In this document: piece by piece, positions 39,598-49,064 of the stretch
Layout: every line of letters begins with the position of its first letter
Position numbering within the stretch: the stretch's first letter is position 1
Assembly (NCBI RefSeq): GCF_001467535.1
Contig: NZ_LNZC01000011.1
Coordinates: 34,854 to 98,853 of the forward strand
From: Legionella worsleiensis
GTDB taxonomy: Bacteria; Pseudomonadota; Gammaproteobacteria; Legionellales; Legionellaceae
Length of the DNA: 64,000 nucleotides
Reading direction: 5' to 3'
Notes under the pieces: model-generated
What the model was told of the DNA's origin: nothing
Databases searched by the model: none
Seen by the model: only the letters and a program-made list of their open reading frames with translations
Program-made: the position numbers and the translations under genes

Positions 39598-42114
39598 TTA
39601 TTTGTGGGTGGTTAACTTATTGTGGATGTATTTTTGCAGTTCTAATACATTGATGGGTTTAGAATAGTAATACCCTTGGGCGTACTGGCATCCTATGGAT
39701 TGAAGTATCTCATGTTGCTGCCTGGTTTCAACCCCTTTCTGGATGCACTGCATATTAAGATCTTTGGCTAATTGAATAATTCCTTTAAGAAGCATGCGCA
39801 TTTTTGGGGTCTTTGTAATTCCTGTTAACAGTTGTTGATCCAGCTTGAGGTAATCCAGGGGTAAAGACAACAGTTTAGGAATGGATACTTGGGGGCTGCC
39901 AAAATTATCAAGACAAATTTTGATGCCGTACTGGTGAATCTTTTTTAGTGATTTGGTTATTTTCATGAAATGAGGCGCAATAACACGCTCCGAAATATCC
40001 AGAATAATTTGATTGTTTGCACAATGGACTTGCTTTAAATTATCGTTGAGTGAATCGAGAAATCGTGCGTCGTTTAATTGAGCTAATGAAATGTTAAGTG
40101 ATAAGGCTCCATCAAATCCTGCGGAACGAATAAAGTGGTAATCGTGTAATGATTGTTCGATAAGCCACTGACTGATGACGTGAATGCACCCGGTTTGCTC
40201 GGCAATTGGGATGAATTCACCCGGTAATATCACGCCTTCTTGTGGATGCTCCCAGCGTAATAAGGCTTCAAAACCAATGATTTTATTTGTGTGAATATTG
40301 ACTTGTGGTTGGTACTCAATGAATAACTGGTTTTTAGCAACAGCTAATTTAAGTTCTTTTTTGATAATTGTATTACGTTGATCTTGAATAAAGTGCAAGG
40401 AGGGTGAAAAAACAGCATAACTGTTTTTACCTGTTTTTTTTGCTTGATACATGGCCAGATCAGCATTTTTTAGCAGATCGCTGGTCGTTTCTCCGCTATC
40501 AGGGTAAAGCGCAATTCCTATACTTGCCGAAATATTCATTTGATATTCGCCAAATTGAAAACTTCGAGATAAAACCGTAATGATTTTTTCTGCAATTAAT
40601 TTTGTGCAACTCACTGTAGCCTCGGGTATTAATACGACAAACTCATCTCCTCCAATGCGGGCAATAAAATCTTCTTGCCTGATACAGCGCACCATGCGCT
40701 TTGTTGCAGCCTTTAACAGTCTGTCACCAATAGGATGTCCCAAAGTGTCATTTATTGTTTTGAAATTATCCAAATCAATGAGAAGTAATCCCAGGTGTTT
40801 TCCTTTAAGCTGATGATCGTATATTTTTTCTATGAGTTGTTCTTCAAAATATTGTCTGTTGGCTATTTGCGTTAATGCGTCGCAACGGGCTAAATTGAGC
40901 ATGTTTTGTTCGGTGGATTTGAGCTGGGTAATATCAGTTCCGTAAATATTGATTTGCTTGAATTCAGCCATCCAGACGAGAGTAAACAAATAGATTTTAG
41001 CGTCTGCTGCAAGTTCAATGCGAAGCACTTGATTTGTTTCTCGAGCCCTTTCGGCTTCTCTAAGTAATTGTTCAGGAATACCGGAGTACAGCTCGTTCCA
41101 TTGTTTTATTACGACCTTAGCTTGTTTGTTGGCAAAAATTACCTCCCCGGAAGGCAGTATTCGAATTACCGGATTGGGATCTTGTTGGGGAATACTGGCT
41201 AAAAACTGTAAGCGTCTTTGGTTTAATAATCGTTCAATTTCTAAATTAATTCTGCTTAGAAACAAGCGAAATAATGTGTCGTGAAGACGGTTCATGGCTA
41301 ATTTTCTGATGGTCATGATACTGATAAGACCGACTACATCACCATGAGCGTTGATGATTGGGCCAGCCAGGTAGGAGTGCACATTCATTTTAGTGAGCAG
41401 TTTGTCTTGGGGAAATTGGTGTTGAATGTCATCAAAATGACAGATGTTTTTTTGGGAAATTACCTTATCGCATGGTGAGAAGTGCAGTGAGTAGCTGATG
41501 TTTTTCTCTTTTTTTCCTAATGCGAAGTAACTTACGGTATGGGCAATGCGTTGATTATCAATAAGGCATACTGATGCATAATCTGCGGAGAACGCTTCGC
41601 TGATTAACTGGAGAATGTCGTCAATAACGGCGTTTAATTCGCTGTGATTACTAATTTGTGCCAGGGACCACAAAGCCCATTCGATTATTTTTTCTTGTAA
41701 CACATTGTTTAGCTTGGCAAAAACCAGCGGAATCCCATGTAATTCTGTTTTGTTTATCAGTACGTTATAAGCACGTATAGGCTTTTTGGCGAGGTACTCA
41801 ATCCAGGTAAATTGTTGGGTGATTCCTTCTTTAGCGAGCTTAAATGATGAGCGTGCTTTGACCCATTGTTTTTTTTGCGAGTAGGTGTTGCCTTTGAAGT
41901 GGCTCCAGAGCATTTTGTTTGCAAGCTGATTGGTTTTTTTTCCAAACAGTTTGGCGGCTTTATCATTCATAGCAATGATTCTACCCTGCAAATCAAAAGC
42001 AATAATCATGTCTTGTGAGGATCCAATCAGTTGCTGAACAGACTGATTCAGTTCGGTGATTTTCATTATCTTGTTAGATGCTCTGGCGTCGTTTGGATTC
42101 TCTGGAGTACTCAT
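39598..42114 (-). CDS. PAS-GAF-PAS-GGDEF-EAL cyclic-di-GMP protein with weakened EAL site
   Basis: This protein of about 838 residues (ATG 42114; TTG 42129 adds five) is soluble. It has a PAS domain (about 25-130), GAF (about 160-310), a second PAS (about 320-420), GGDEF (about 425-580) and EAL (about 590-835). The cyclase site ARIGGDEF is intact with an I-site RQED five residues before. The EAL domain keeps GFEALLRWEHP but has ICLDNFGS where active enzymes have DDFGTG, and ILDISERV where they have the E-L/I-T-E motif, so hydrolysis may be weak or lost. It is divergent from enhA with 191 bases between. Confidence 0.92.
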   Translation of the reverse strand: MSTPENPNDARASNKIMKITELNQSVQQLIGSSQDMIIAFDLQGRIIAMNDKAAKLFGKKTNQLANKMLWSHFKGNTYSQKKQWVKARSSFKLAKEGITQQFTWIEYLAKKPIRAYNVLINKTELHGIPLVFAKLNNVLQEKIIEWALWSLAQISNHSELNAVIDDILQLISEAFSADYASVCLIDNQRIAHTVSYFALGKKEKNISYSLHFSPCDKVISQKNICHFDDIQHQFPQDKLLTKMNVHSYLAGPIINAHGDVVGLISIMTIRKLAMNRLHDTLFRLFLSRINLEIERLLNQRRLQFLASIPQQDPNPVIRILPSGEVIFANKQAKVVIKQWNELYSGIPEQLLREAERARETNQVLRIELAADAKIYLFTLVWMAEFKQINIYGTDITQLKSTEQNMLNLARCDALTQIANRQYFEEQLIEKIYDHQLKGKHLGLLLIDLDNFKTINDTLGHPIGDRLLKAATKRMVRCIRQEDFIARIGGDEFVVLIPEATVSCTKLIAEKIITVLSRSFQFGEYQMNISASIGIALYPDSGETTSDLLKNADLAMYQAKKTGKNSYAVFSPSLHFIQDQRNTIIKKELKLAVAKNQLFIEYQPQVNIHTNKIIGFEALLRWEHPQEGVILPGEFIPIAEQTGCIHVISQWLIEQSLHDYHFIRSAGFDGALSLNISLAQLNDARFLDSLNDNLKQVHCANNQIILDISERVIAPHFMKITKSLKKIHQYGIKICLDNFGSPQVSIPKLLSLPLDYLKLDQQLLTGITKTPKMRMLLKGIIQLAKDLNMQCIQKGVETRQQHEILQSIGCQYAQGYYYSKPINVLELQKYIHNKLTTHK

Positions 42115-42305
42115 AATTTGTTTTTTCAATCAATGCTACATTAAATATAGTCATTAATTATTATTTTGTATGCAGCTCTAAACTTTCTTGAGAAATGACC
42201 GAAAAGAAAATATGAAAAAAAAATAAGTCCAAAATAAATTTTTTTAATTTTAAGCACAAATCTTGCATGTAACTTTAATAAAAATAGGCATGAGGGGGCG
42301 GCACC

Positions 42306-43028
42306 ATGAAAAAAATTATACTAACAGCGTTCATGATGTCTATGGCTGCTGGGATCAATGCTGCAAATTTTTACGGAACAGCATTGTGCGGATATCCTCA
42401 ATATGAATGCATCAAAGTTGCTTCAGGAGAGAGTTGGGATAAATTATTCCCTGATCCCGTACAGCGTGACCTGGTACAAAGGATAAATCGCAGTTATAAC
42501 TATCTATGGCCAGGAAGAGAAATTGCCGTACCCAAAAATCTCGCATACGTTACGATTTATGACGTCTCACCCTTTCCTTTAAAAATTGACGGTGAGAATG
42601 AAAAGCAAATTATCGTTGATCAGGAAAAACTTGCCTGGGGGGCCTATGATGCGCAAGGTCACTTGGTGTGGTGGGGGCCTATTTCTTCAGGACGAGATAA
42701 ATGTTCTGATTCTAATAAATCATGCCGTACTTTAACCGGGATATTCAGAGTATTCAGTAAAGAGAGTGTGAAATGTACTTCCAATGTGTTCCCTATAGGA
42801 AAAGGCGGAGCCAAAATGCCTTATTGCATGTACTTCCACAAAGGATTCGCTCTGCACGGTTCTGACGATATTCCAGGACAAAGAGCCAGCCATGGGTGTG
42901 TGCGGATGTTTGTTCAGGATGCCAAATGGTTAAATGAGCACTTTGTGCAGTTATCCAGTGAACGAAATAATTTTATGGGGACAAAAGTTATTGTGCGTCC
43001 GTTAAACGACAGTGGGAAAAAATCATGA
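42306..43028 (+). CDS. enhA: EnhA, L,D-transpeptidase-family protein
   Basis: First gene of the enhanced-entry cluster. The 240-residue protein has a signal peptide (MKKIILTAFMMSMAAGINA), a short LysM-like wall-binding region (SGESWDKLFP...LWPGREIAVPKNL) and a YkuD L,D-transpeptidase domain with the catalytic HGSDDIPGQRASHGCVRM segment near residue 182-200. It probably remodels or anchors to peptidoglycan. A GAGGGGG ribosome site precedes the ATG. enhB begins inside its stop codon (ATGA). Confidence 0.93.
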   Translation: MKKIILTAFMMSMAAGINAANFYGTALCGYPQYECIKVASGESWDKLFPDPVQRDLVQRINRSYNYLWPGREIAVPKNLAYVTIYDVSPFPLKIDGENEKQIIVDQEKLAWGAYDAQGHLVWWGPISSGRDKCSDSNKSCRTLTGIFRVFSKESVKCTSNVFPIGKGGAKMPYCMYFHKGFALHGSDDIPGQRASHGCVRMFVQDAKWLNEHFVQLSSERNNFMGTKVIVRPLNDSGKKS

Positions 43029-43594
43029 AAATAACAATACGCCAACGATCAATTTCAACTGCACTAATGCTTTTATCAGGAATGCTTTATTTGATGCCTG
43101 TTGAAGCGGCTACTTCCAAGAAAGACACTGCGTCTCAGGAAAAGGCTGAACAAAAAGACAATAATAAGTTTCCTACCGGATGCACTCCTGTTGGCTTTCA
43201 GCAAAGTTTAAAGGTTTTATCTCTCTACCCAGGAAAAGAAGGCGCATTGCAATCCATGTACTTCTTTTTTAATAAATTACCGCAAACGGTCAGTTTGTAT
43301 CAAATGCGCGATAAAGAAAGTGAATACTCTACCCGGATGAATCATTCCATTAAAGCCAATTCCTGGGCTGTACTGGCGACAGGGGAGAGAGAAGTGAAAT
43401 TTATTTGTACTTTAGGTGATGGCAAAGCTTCTTACGGCAAAATTCTGGACTGTGCGGATACGATTAAAGTATGCGAATATGTGAATGTAAAATTTGGTTT
43501 GAATAATAAAGGGAATTTCTGGATAGTTAACAGTAATTCAAGAAACGGGGCAGTCAGTGAAGTCGTACATTATGGCATTATACCTGGGGTATAA
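43025..43594 (+). CDS. enhB: EnhB, secreted enhanced-entry protein
   Basis: This 189-residue protein has a signal peptide (hydrophobic core about 12-27, cleavage near VEAATS), a short Lys/Glu/Asp-rich linker and a compact domain with three cysteines in the order FICTLGDG, ILDCADTIKVCEYV. It is of unknown function; the assignment rests on position between enhA and enhC and on the overall layout, as known in L. pneumophila. It overlaps enhA by four bases, and enhC starts 26 bases later, so the three form one operon. Confidence 0.88.
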   Translation: MKITIRQRSISTALMLLSGMLYLMPVEAATSKKDTASQEKAEQKDNNKFPTGCTPVGFQQSLKVLSLYPGKEGALQSMYFFFNKLPQTVSLYQMRDKESEYSTRMNHSIKANSWAVLATGEREVKFICTLGDGKASYGKILDCADTIKVCEYVNVKFGLNNKGNFWIVNSNSRNGAVSEVVHYGIIPGV

Positions 43595-43620
43595 AAAATC
43601 ATGAAAAGAGGGGAATCTTC

Positions 43621-46600
43621 ATGAAATCACTAGTACCATGGATGTGTTTAGTTGTTGCATCAGCTACTCAAAATGCCTTTGCTGATGATGGGTTTAATGC
43701 TTATCGGTTGGGTGATTACAGTAAAGCCGCAGAGCCTTTAATAAGCAAAGCGGGTCAAGATGCCGTTGCGGACTACTATTTGGGTCGTTTGTACCTTTAT
43801 GGCTATGGACAGTTAAAAAATAACGATCTGGCGATGCGTTACTTTACTAAATCGGCAGAGAAAGGTTATTTACCCGCAGTGCAGTTGATGGCGAAATACA
43901 GTTTATTCCAGCTTAAAAATCCAGAAGAGGCGGCGCGCTGGTTTAAACAGGCTGCATCTGCAGGGGATGTGCAGGCACAAATGTATATGGCTGCAGCTTA
44001 TTTATTCGGATATGGTGTAAAGAAAAATACAGACGTGGCCACTCGTTATTATATCGATGCGGCAAAAAGTGGTAATCCAGTCGCGCAATACGCTCTTGCA
44101 GAACAGTTTATAGACAGTCGCCACTCCAGTAATAAAAAATTAGGACTGATTTGGTTGAGCAAATCAGCAAATGGCGATAATCCTAAAGCATTAACCAAAC
44201 TTGGCAGCATTTATCTTGCAGGAAAGTTAGTGCCTCAAGACGTACCCAAGGCAATTGAACTACTAAATAAAGCGGCATCGCTAAATTTTGTTCCGGCCAT
44301 GTTGGAATTGGGTAACGCTGCTCTGGAACAAAAAGAGTACGATCAGGCTTTAGCATGGTTTAATAAAGCCGCCAGTCAACACAATTCAGCCGCTTACTTA
44401 CACTTGGCTCATGCCTATCTTCAGGAAAAAAGCCCTATTTACGATCCTAAAAATGGATTTTTGTGGACTTTGAAAGCAGCGCAAGATGGTTCGGTAGAAG
44501 CAAAAAAAGATTTGGTTGAGTTGTATACCAAGGGTATTGGCGTGGCTCCTGATGCAACACTTGCCAGGCAGTGGGCGGATAAAGCGGCTCAGGATGCAAA
44601 AAAGCCACAGGAACTCTCGCCACAGACTCAAATGGCTTTATGGTTAAGTAATGGTACTTTGAATAAGATGGAAAATACCTCTTATCAGATGGATGGAATA
44701 TTCAGTGCCTGGAATAATAAAGCAGGATTAAGAAACAATACCTATAATCCCGCACCGCAATTTGAAGTGATTACTCGACAAGAGCTCTTTAAACCAAAAT
44801 TTGCCTTGACCCAACCTAATGAAATTCCTATTAACACTTATTACGATGCCTTGATCAGTAAAACAGCCGAATACAAAGACAATGAATGGAGTTTTCCTAT
44901 CTATCATTTGAACAGACAAATCGAGGCACTGGAAAGAGCTTACAGTCCTGTTGTAGCCAGGAATAATTTACCAGCACCTTATATCGATGCCAGTTATTAC
45001 TCCGAAAGTGATACCATTAACGGTGATTTAATGGATATTTGGATGCAGGGTTGGCAAAAACAGGTGAATTACATGGCTGTTTTTAATCAGATGTATTCCA
45101 GAGCTATTTTAGGTGATGCGCAATCACAATTTGAAATAGGTCAAATGTTTCAGTACGGTATTGGTGTTGCTCAAAATGAACAGGCTGCAATGATTTTTTA
45201 TCAAAATGCTACCGAACAACAACATTTAGGTGCTGAATACAATCTCGGTATTCTTTATCTGGAACACGCAAAAAATGCAGCCGATTATCAAATCGGATTG
45301 AACTGGTTAACGGATGCTGCTTTTAAAGGGAACAAGCGCTCTCAGTATGCCCTTTCCAGAATATTGGAAAAAGGAAAAACAGGAGAAGATGGGACTGTAT
45401 ACATTCAGCCTAATCACGAACAGGCCATATCCATGTTGTATTTGTCTGCTGCAAATAACTATGGACCGGCAGAATATCAATTGGCAGAGCATTTAGCTCG
45501 TGAGTTTAATGACGGTTTGAGTGTTGATGTTAAAAATCACAAAATTGCATTAATCCGGCAGTTGTATCAAGGAGCTGCAAAGAATCACGTGGCTCAGGCT
45601 TTGGTGCCATTAGCTTATTACAATGCTGTGGATGCTGACAAACAGAAGCAGATTGAAGCATTTAAAGTGGCTGAAACTCAAGCCGATGCAGGAGATGAAA
45701 AAGCGGCTCTGTTGTTAGGAATGCTTTATGACCGAGGAATTGGCACAAGTGCCGATCCTTCCAAAGCACTATACTGGTATCAGAGATCAGGTCAAAATCC
45801 TGTAAGTCAATTCATTATGGGAACCTATAGCACAGAAGGTAAAGGTATTGTGCAGGATAAAGAGAAAGGGTTGAGTTTATTAAAAGAATCGGCCCAGGCT
45901 CAATTTCCATATTCCTATTTCAACTTGGCGGTAATAAAACACCAATCGCAAGAAGAATTTTTGCCTGATTTAATGACCTCATATCGTTTGGGCAATAGTC
46001 ATGCGGGAATCGTATTGGCGGATTATTATTTGGCAGCGAGTAACGATACTGACAGTATGAATCAAGCCAAAGAAATCTACACAAAATTGGCTGAGAAAGG
46101 CGATCAGTATGCTCAGTTGAAACTGGCCTATATTCTGGATAAAGGTCTTGGTTCTGCAGCAAATCCTGTGGCAGCCCAACGTTGGTATCAAGCGTCAGCA
46201 GAGCAAGGCAATCCTGAAGCTCAATTTCTTTTGGGACAATTTTATCAACTGGGAGCAATGGGACAACCTGATTACGCCCAAGCTAAATTATGGTATGCAA
46301 AGGCTGCGACCCGATTGTCTAAGGCTCAGGTTGCTTTAGGGTTCCTTTATGAAACCGTCGATGATAATTATGCTGAGGCATTGAAATCTTATGAAGCGGC
46401 TTCTCATCAAGGTGATCCTATAGGCGATTATAATTTGGCGTTATTGTATGAATACGGTAAAGGCATTCCCGTTGATTATCAAAAAGCCAAGGCGTTATTT
46501 ACTGCCGCCGCAGCTAAAGGCGTTGACGAGGCAATGAATCAGCTGGGTGCCATGTATTTTTATGGCTTGGGAGAACCCAGAAATACGCAACAAGCCTTAG

Positions 46601-47229
46601 TCTGGTACAAAAAAGCAGCAGATCTGGGGAATGGAAATGCCCTTTATTCTCTTGGCCTGCTGTCTGAAACCGGCGTTGCGACAAAGCTTGATTTTCCTGA
46701 TGCGTTAAAATACTACAAAGACGCATCGGATAAAGGCAATGAAAAGGCCATGCTGGCTTTGGCAAGAATGTACCATTACGGTCTTGGTGTCGCTAAAGAT
46801 CCGAAAATGTCAGCCAGTATTTATGAAAAACTTGCCCAACGACAAAATGCCTATGCTCAGTATCAATTAGGAACTTACTATATGGAGGGTACGGCAGGTG
46901 AGCAATCTCCAGCAAAAGGCAGAAAACTGTTAGAGCAAGCCAGTGAGAATGGCAGTACGCAAGCTCGAAAAGTGTTACGCCGCCTGGATGCTCAAAATCA
47001 AGCCCGGGTTAGTTATGTGGAATCCATTCAACTGAACGATGTCCCTGTTTTGGAAGGGGCTCACGCTGACCTGATTTATCTTGATGCCTTAAACGAATGG
47101 AATAGAGGCGATGAGGTCTTATCACGGATGATTTTACAACGATTGGTGACCCAGTATCCTCATTTTGTTCCAGCAAAACGTACCTATGAGCAGCTTAATC
47201 AGACCCGATTGACCCGAACCGAAAGTTAA
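43621..47229 (+). CDS. enhC: EnhC, periplasmic Sel1-repeat protein
   Basis: This 1202-residue protein with a signal peptide (cleavage about FADDGF) is built almost entirely of Sel1-type repeats, short helical pairs of the A-x-x-x-Y/L-G-x-x-Y-x-x-G-x-G-V-x-x-D form, in two blocks (about 40-310 and 490-1160) separated by a non-repeat region (about 320-480). In L. pneumophila EnhC promotes growth in macrophages and restrains the lytic transglycosylase Slt, lowering release of NOD1-activating fragments. A GAGGGGAATC ribosome site precedes the ATG, and an intrinsic terminator follows. Confidence 0.95.
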   Translation: MKSLVPWMCLVVASATQNAFADDGFNAYRLGDYSKAAEPLISKAGQDAVADYYLGRLYLYGYGQLKNNDLAMRYFTKSAEKGYLPAVQLMAKYSLFQLKNPEEAARWFKQAASAGDVQAQMYMAAAYLFGYGVKKNTDVATRYYIDAAKSGNPVAQYALAEQFIDSRHSSNKKLGLIWLSKSANGDNPKALTKLGSIYLAGKLVPQDVPKAIELLNKAASLNFVPAMLELGNAALEQKEYDQALAWFNKAASQHNSAAYLHLAHAYLQEKSPIYDPKNGFLWTLKAAQDGSVEAKKDLVELYTKGIGVAPDATLARQWADKAAQDAKKPQELSPQTQMALWLSNGTLNKMENTSYQMDGIFSAWNNKAGLRNNTYNPAPQFEVITRQELFKPKFALTQPNEIPINTYYDALISKTAEYKDNEWSFPIYHLNRQIEALERAYSPVVARNNLPAPYIDASYYSESDTINGDLMDIWMQGWQKQVNYMAVFNQMYSRAILGDAQSQFEIGQMFQYGIGVAQNEQAAMIFYQNATEQQHLGAEYNLGILYLEHAKNAADYQIGLNWLTDAAFKGNKRSQYALSRILEKGKTGEDGTVYIQPNHEQAISMLYLSAANNYGPAEYQLAEHLAREFNDGLSVDVKNHKIALIRQLYQGAAKNHVAQALVPLAYYNAVDADKQKQIEAFKVAETQADAGDEKAALLLGMLYDRGIGTSADPSKALYWYQRSGQNPVSQFIMGTYSTEGKGIVQDKEKGLSLLKESAQAQFPYSYFNLAVIKHQSQEEFLPDLMTSYRLGNSHAGIVLADYYLAASNDTDSMNQAKEIYTKLAEKGDQYAQLKLAYILDKGLGSAANPVAAQRWYQASAEQGNPEAQFLLGQFYQLGAMGQPDYAQAKLWYAKAATRLSKAQVALGFLYETVDDNYAEALKSYEAASHQGDPIGDYNLALLYEYGKGIPVDYQKAKALFTAAAAKGVDEAMNQLGAMYFYGLGEPRNTQQALVWYKKAADLGNGNALYSLGLLSETGVATKLDFPDALKYYKDASDKGNEKAMLALARMYHYGLGVAKDPKMSASIYEKLAQRQNAYAQYQLGTYYMEGTAGEQSPAKGRKLLEQASENGSTQARKVLRRLDAQNQARVSYVESIQLNDVPVLEGAHADLIYLDALNEWNRGDEVLSRMILQRLVTQYPHFVPAKRTYEQLNQTRLTRTES

Positions 47230-47256
47230 GTCTGGGCGTGGTCTATCATGTCTTTG

Positions 47257-47279
47257 AGCCCCCTTGAGGGGCTTTTTTA
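47257..47279 (+). terminator. Intrinsic terminator of the enhABC operon
   Basis: AGCCCC and GGGGCT arms with a five-base loop, followed by six T residues, lie 27 bases after the enhC stop. The remaining 210 bases up to the next start hold no clear feature. Confidence 0.85.
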
Positions 47280-47488
47280 TGGCCAATTGAAAGGTAATGT
47301 GCAACATCCCAGATAGAGTGCTGAGGGATGAAACACCGTAACATTTTAAGCTAAGGTGCCTTATCTGACTATTGCCTCCTGTGCTGTTTTTATTCACAAT
47401 GCCATGGAACTGTTGTGCCTGTTTGCGTTTGTATGCCGGTTCAGCTAGTTTAGCGTTTCGCAGAAGGAATAAGTAATGAGGAGGGGCT

Positions 47489-48904
47489 ATGCAGTATGCA
47501 GTAACTTTTTGTACTTTTGATGGTGAGGCTGGGGCAAATCCCTTGTGGCACAGTTGTCTACTGCTGTCGCAGATGGATGAAAAGACTCAACAACTGGAAG
47601 TAGTTGATACATGGGGTTTTTACGGTTTACCCAGTACTAGCCAAGATAATCCTATAATCAGTAAAATAAAAATAAAGCTGGGATTGAATATCGATTTCTT
47701 TGGCAATCACGGCATGTTACGCCACGAAGAAATTCGTTATCTGGATCTTGGTCGTGGCTTACATGGAACTACGTTTGAGTTAACAGCAGAACAATTTAAT
47801 TATTTGCAGCAGAAATGCCTGGAAATGGCCGCACAACAAAACAGGGCTATTACAGAATATGTTGAATCGTTTGGTATTGCAAGAAAGTCACCGGAAGAAA
47901 CACGAATTTATCCTTATGAACACTGCTCTCGAGAGATTTTTAACTGGGAAAAAAAACGAGCAGCGCAACACCAATACGAACCCAGATTAAAACCCTTTGA
48001 GGTGCGCTTTTCCTGGGGCTGGTCTGGTCTTGCTCTTACTGAATCAGATACGTGTAAAACCCAAAGCCTCTTATTGTTAAAACACGTATTGTCTGATGAG
48101 CAAATCAGTCGTTTGACCGAAGGGGGCAAACATCCTACTGTGCCCAGATACAGTGGTACCATGGAAGACATTATTTTGCACAGTACTGGCCCTTTAAAAC
48201 AGCATGTCAAGCGCTCAGGAGAAACAGTATACTACCGTGATTCTGAGGTTCCAGGCGTTCGGTTGTATTGGACTGTACCGCCTCAGGACGTTGACGCTCT
48301 GTCATCGGAGACGCTTAAACTATTGAACATAGATAGGGAGTACTGTGCCAAAGTGAAATCAACTGTGAGGAAACTTCAGCGGCTGGAATGGTTGTTGCGC
48401 AATGCCAAAATTCCAGAGCCTTATCATCAACACCAAGATGCCTTAGTAAAACGGTTGGTAGCTTGTTATAAAGCATTTTCCAAAATTGAACCCCAAGATA
48501 CCACTCCAGCCATTTCAGGTGTTCAGGGATTTTTCTACTCATTAGTTGCTCTGCCAAGAAGTCGAGCAGAACTGCGGTTACAAAAAAAAATCAGTGCAGC
48601 AGAACTGTTATTTAATAGTCTTTATATGGCCATAGTGGACAGAATCAATATTAATCTTGATTTACCCATTGAGCCTGTTATTGGATCCGATTTGGGGGAG
48701 GAGCGGGCTGGTGCGAGCAGTAGTGCAGAGTGCGATTCGGTGGCAGATGAAAATCCTCTGGAAGCGGTTGTTAATTATTTATCGGTGCATGAACAAATGG
48801 ATTTGTGTCAGATTATTGGGCGTCATTATTGTGTAGATGATGAGCTTGAGGCTGCCTCATCTCAAGACCATCATGATGATTTTAATGTATGTGCGACGCA
48901 ATAG
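47489..48904 (+). CDS. Orphan protein downstream of enhC, effector candidate
   Basis: This 471-residue soluble protein has a strong AGGAGG ribosome site. No signal peptide, membrane helix or recognised catalytic motif is visible. The N-terminal 200 residues are mixed alpha/beta and cysteine-containing, and the C-terminal half is helical with a very acidic end (GSDLGEERAGASSSAECDSVADENPLE). Acidic, Ser/Glu-rich C-termini are frequent in Dot/Icm substrates. Gene order (enhC, two orphans, rpsT, murJ) matches L. pneumophila, where I recall the equivalent genes being reported as translocated; that is from memory, not tested here. Confidence 0.6.
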   Translation: MQYAVTFCTFDGEAGANPLWHSCLLLSQMDEKTQQLEVVDTWGFYGLPSTSQDNPIISKIKIKLGLNIDFFGNHGMLRHEEIRYLDLGRGLHGTTFELTAEQFNYLQQKCLEMAAQQNRAITEYVESFGIARKSPEETRIYPYEHCSREIFNWEKKRAAQHQYEPRLKPFEVRFSWGWSGLALTESDTCKTQSLLLLKHVLSDEQISRLTEGGKHPTVPRYSGTMEDIILHSTGPLKQHVKRSGETVYYRDSEVPGVRLYWTVPPQDVDALSSETLKLLNIDREYCAKVKSTVRKLQRLEWLLRNAKIPEPYHQHQDALVKRLVACYKAFSKIEPQDTTPAISGVQGFFYSLVALPRSRAELRLQKKISAAELLFNSLYMAIVDRININLDLPIEPVIGSDLGEERAGASSSAECDSVADENPLEAVVNYLSVHEQMDLCQIIGRHYCVDDELEAASSQDHHDDFNVCATQ

Positions 48905-49064
48905 CGTCACGTTATATTTGACTATGCTTGAGCTAAAGAAGATAACATAAAAAATTTTGGCCATTGTCAGATGGCCATATCTGGATAAATCCTGTTGTTG
49001 ATTGAAAACAAAACATCGCAAGGGTAAACTGAAAACACTATAACAAATTAATAGGCAGGTTAGG

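Noticed and set aside
36404..42305. Search for the collagen-like adhesin gene (lcl) that I recall near letA/enhABC in L. pneumophila
   Set aside because: No Gly-X-Y repeat tract exists in any frame between uvrC and enhA; the interval is filled by two orphans and the GGDEF-EAL gene.
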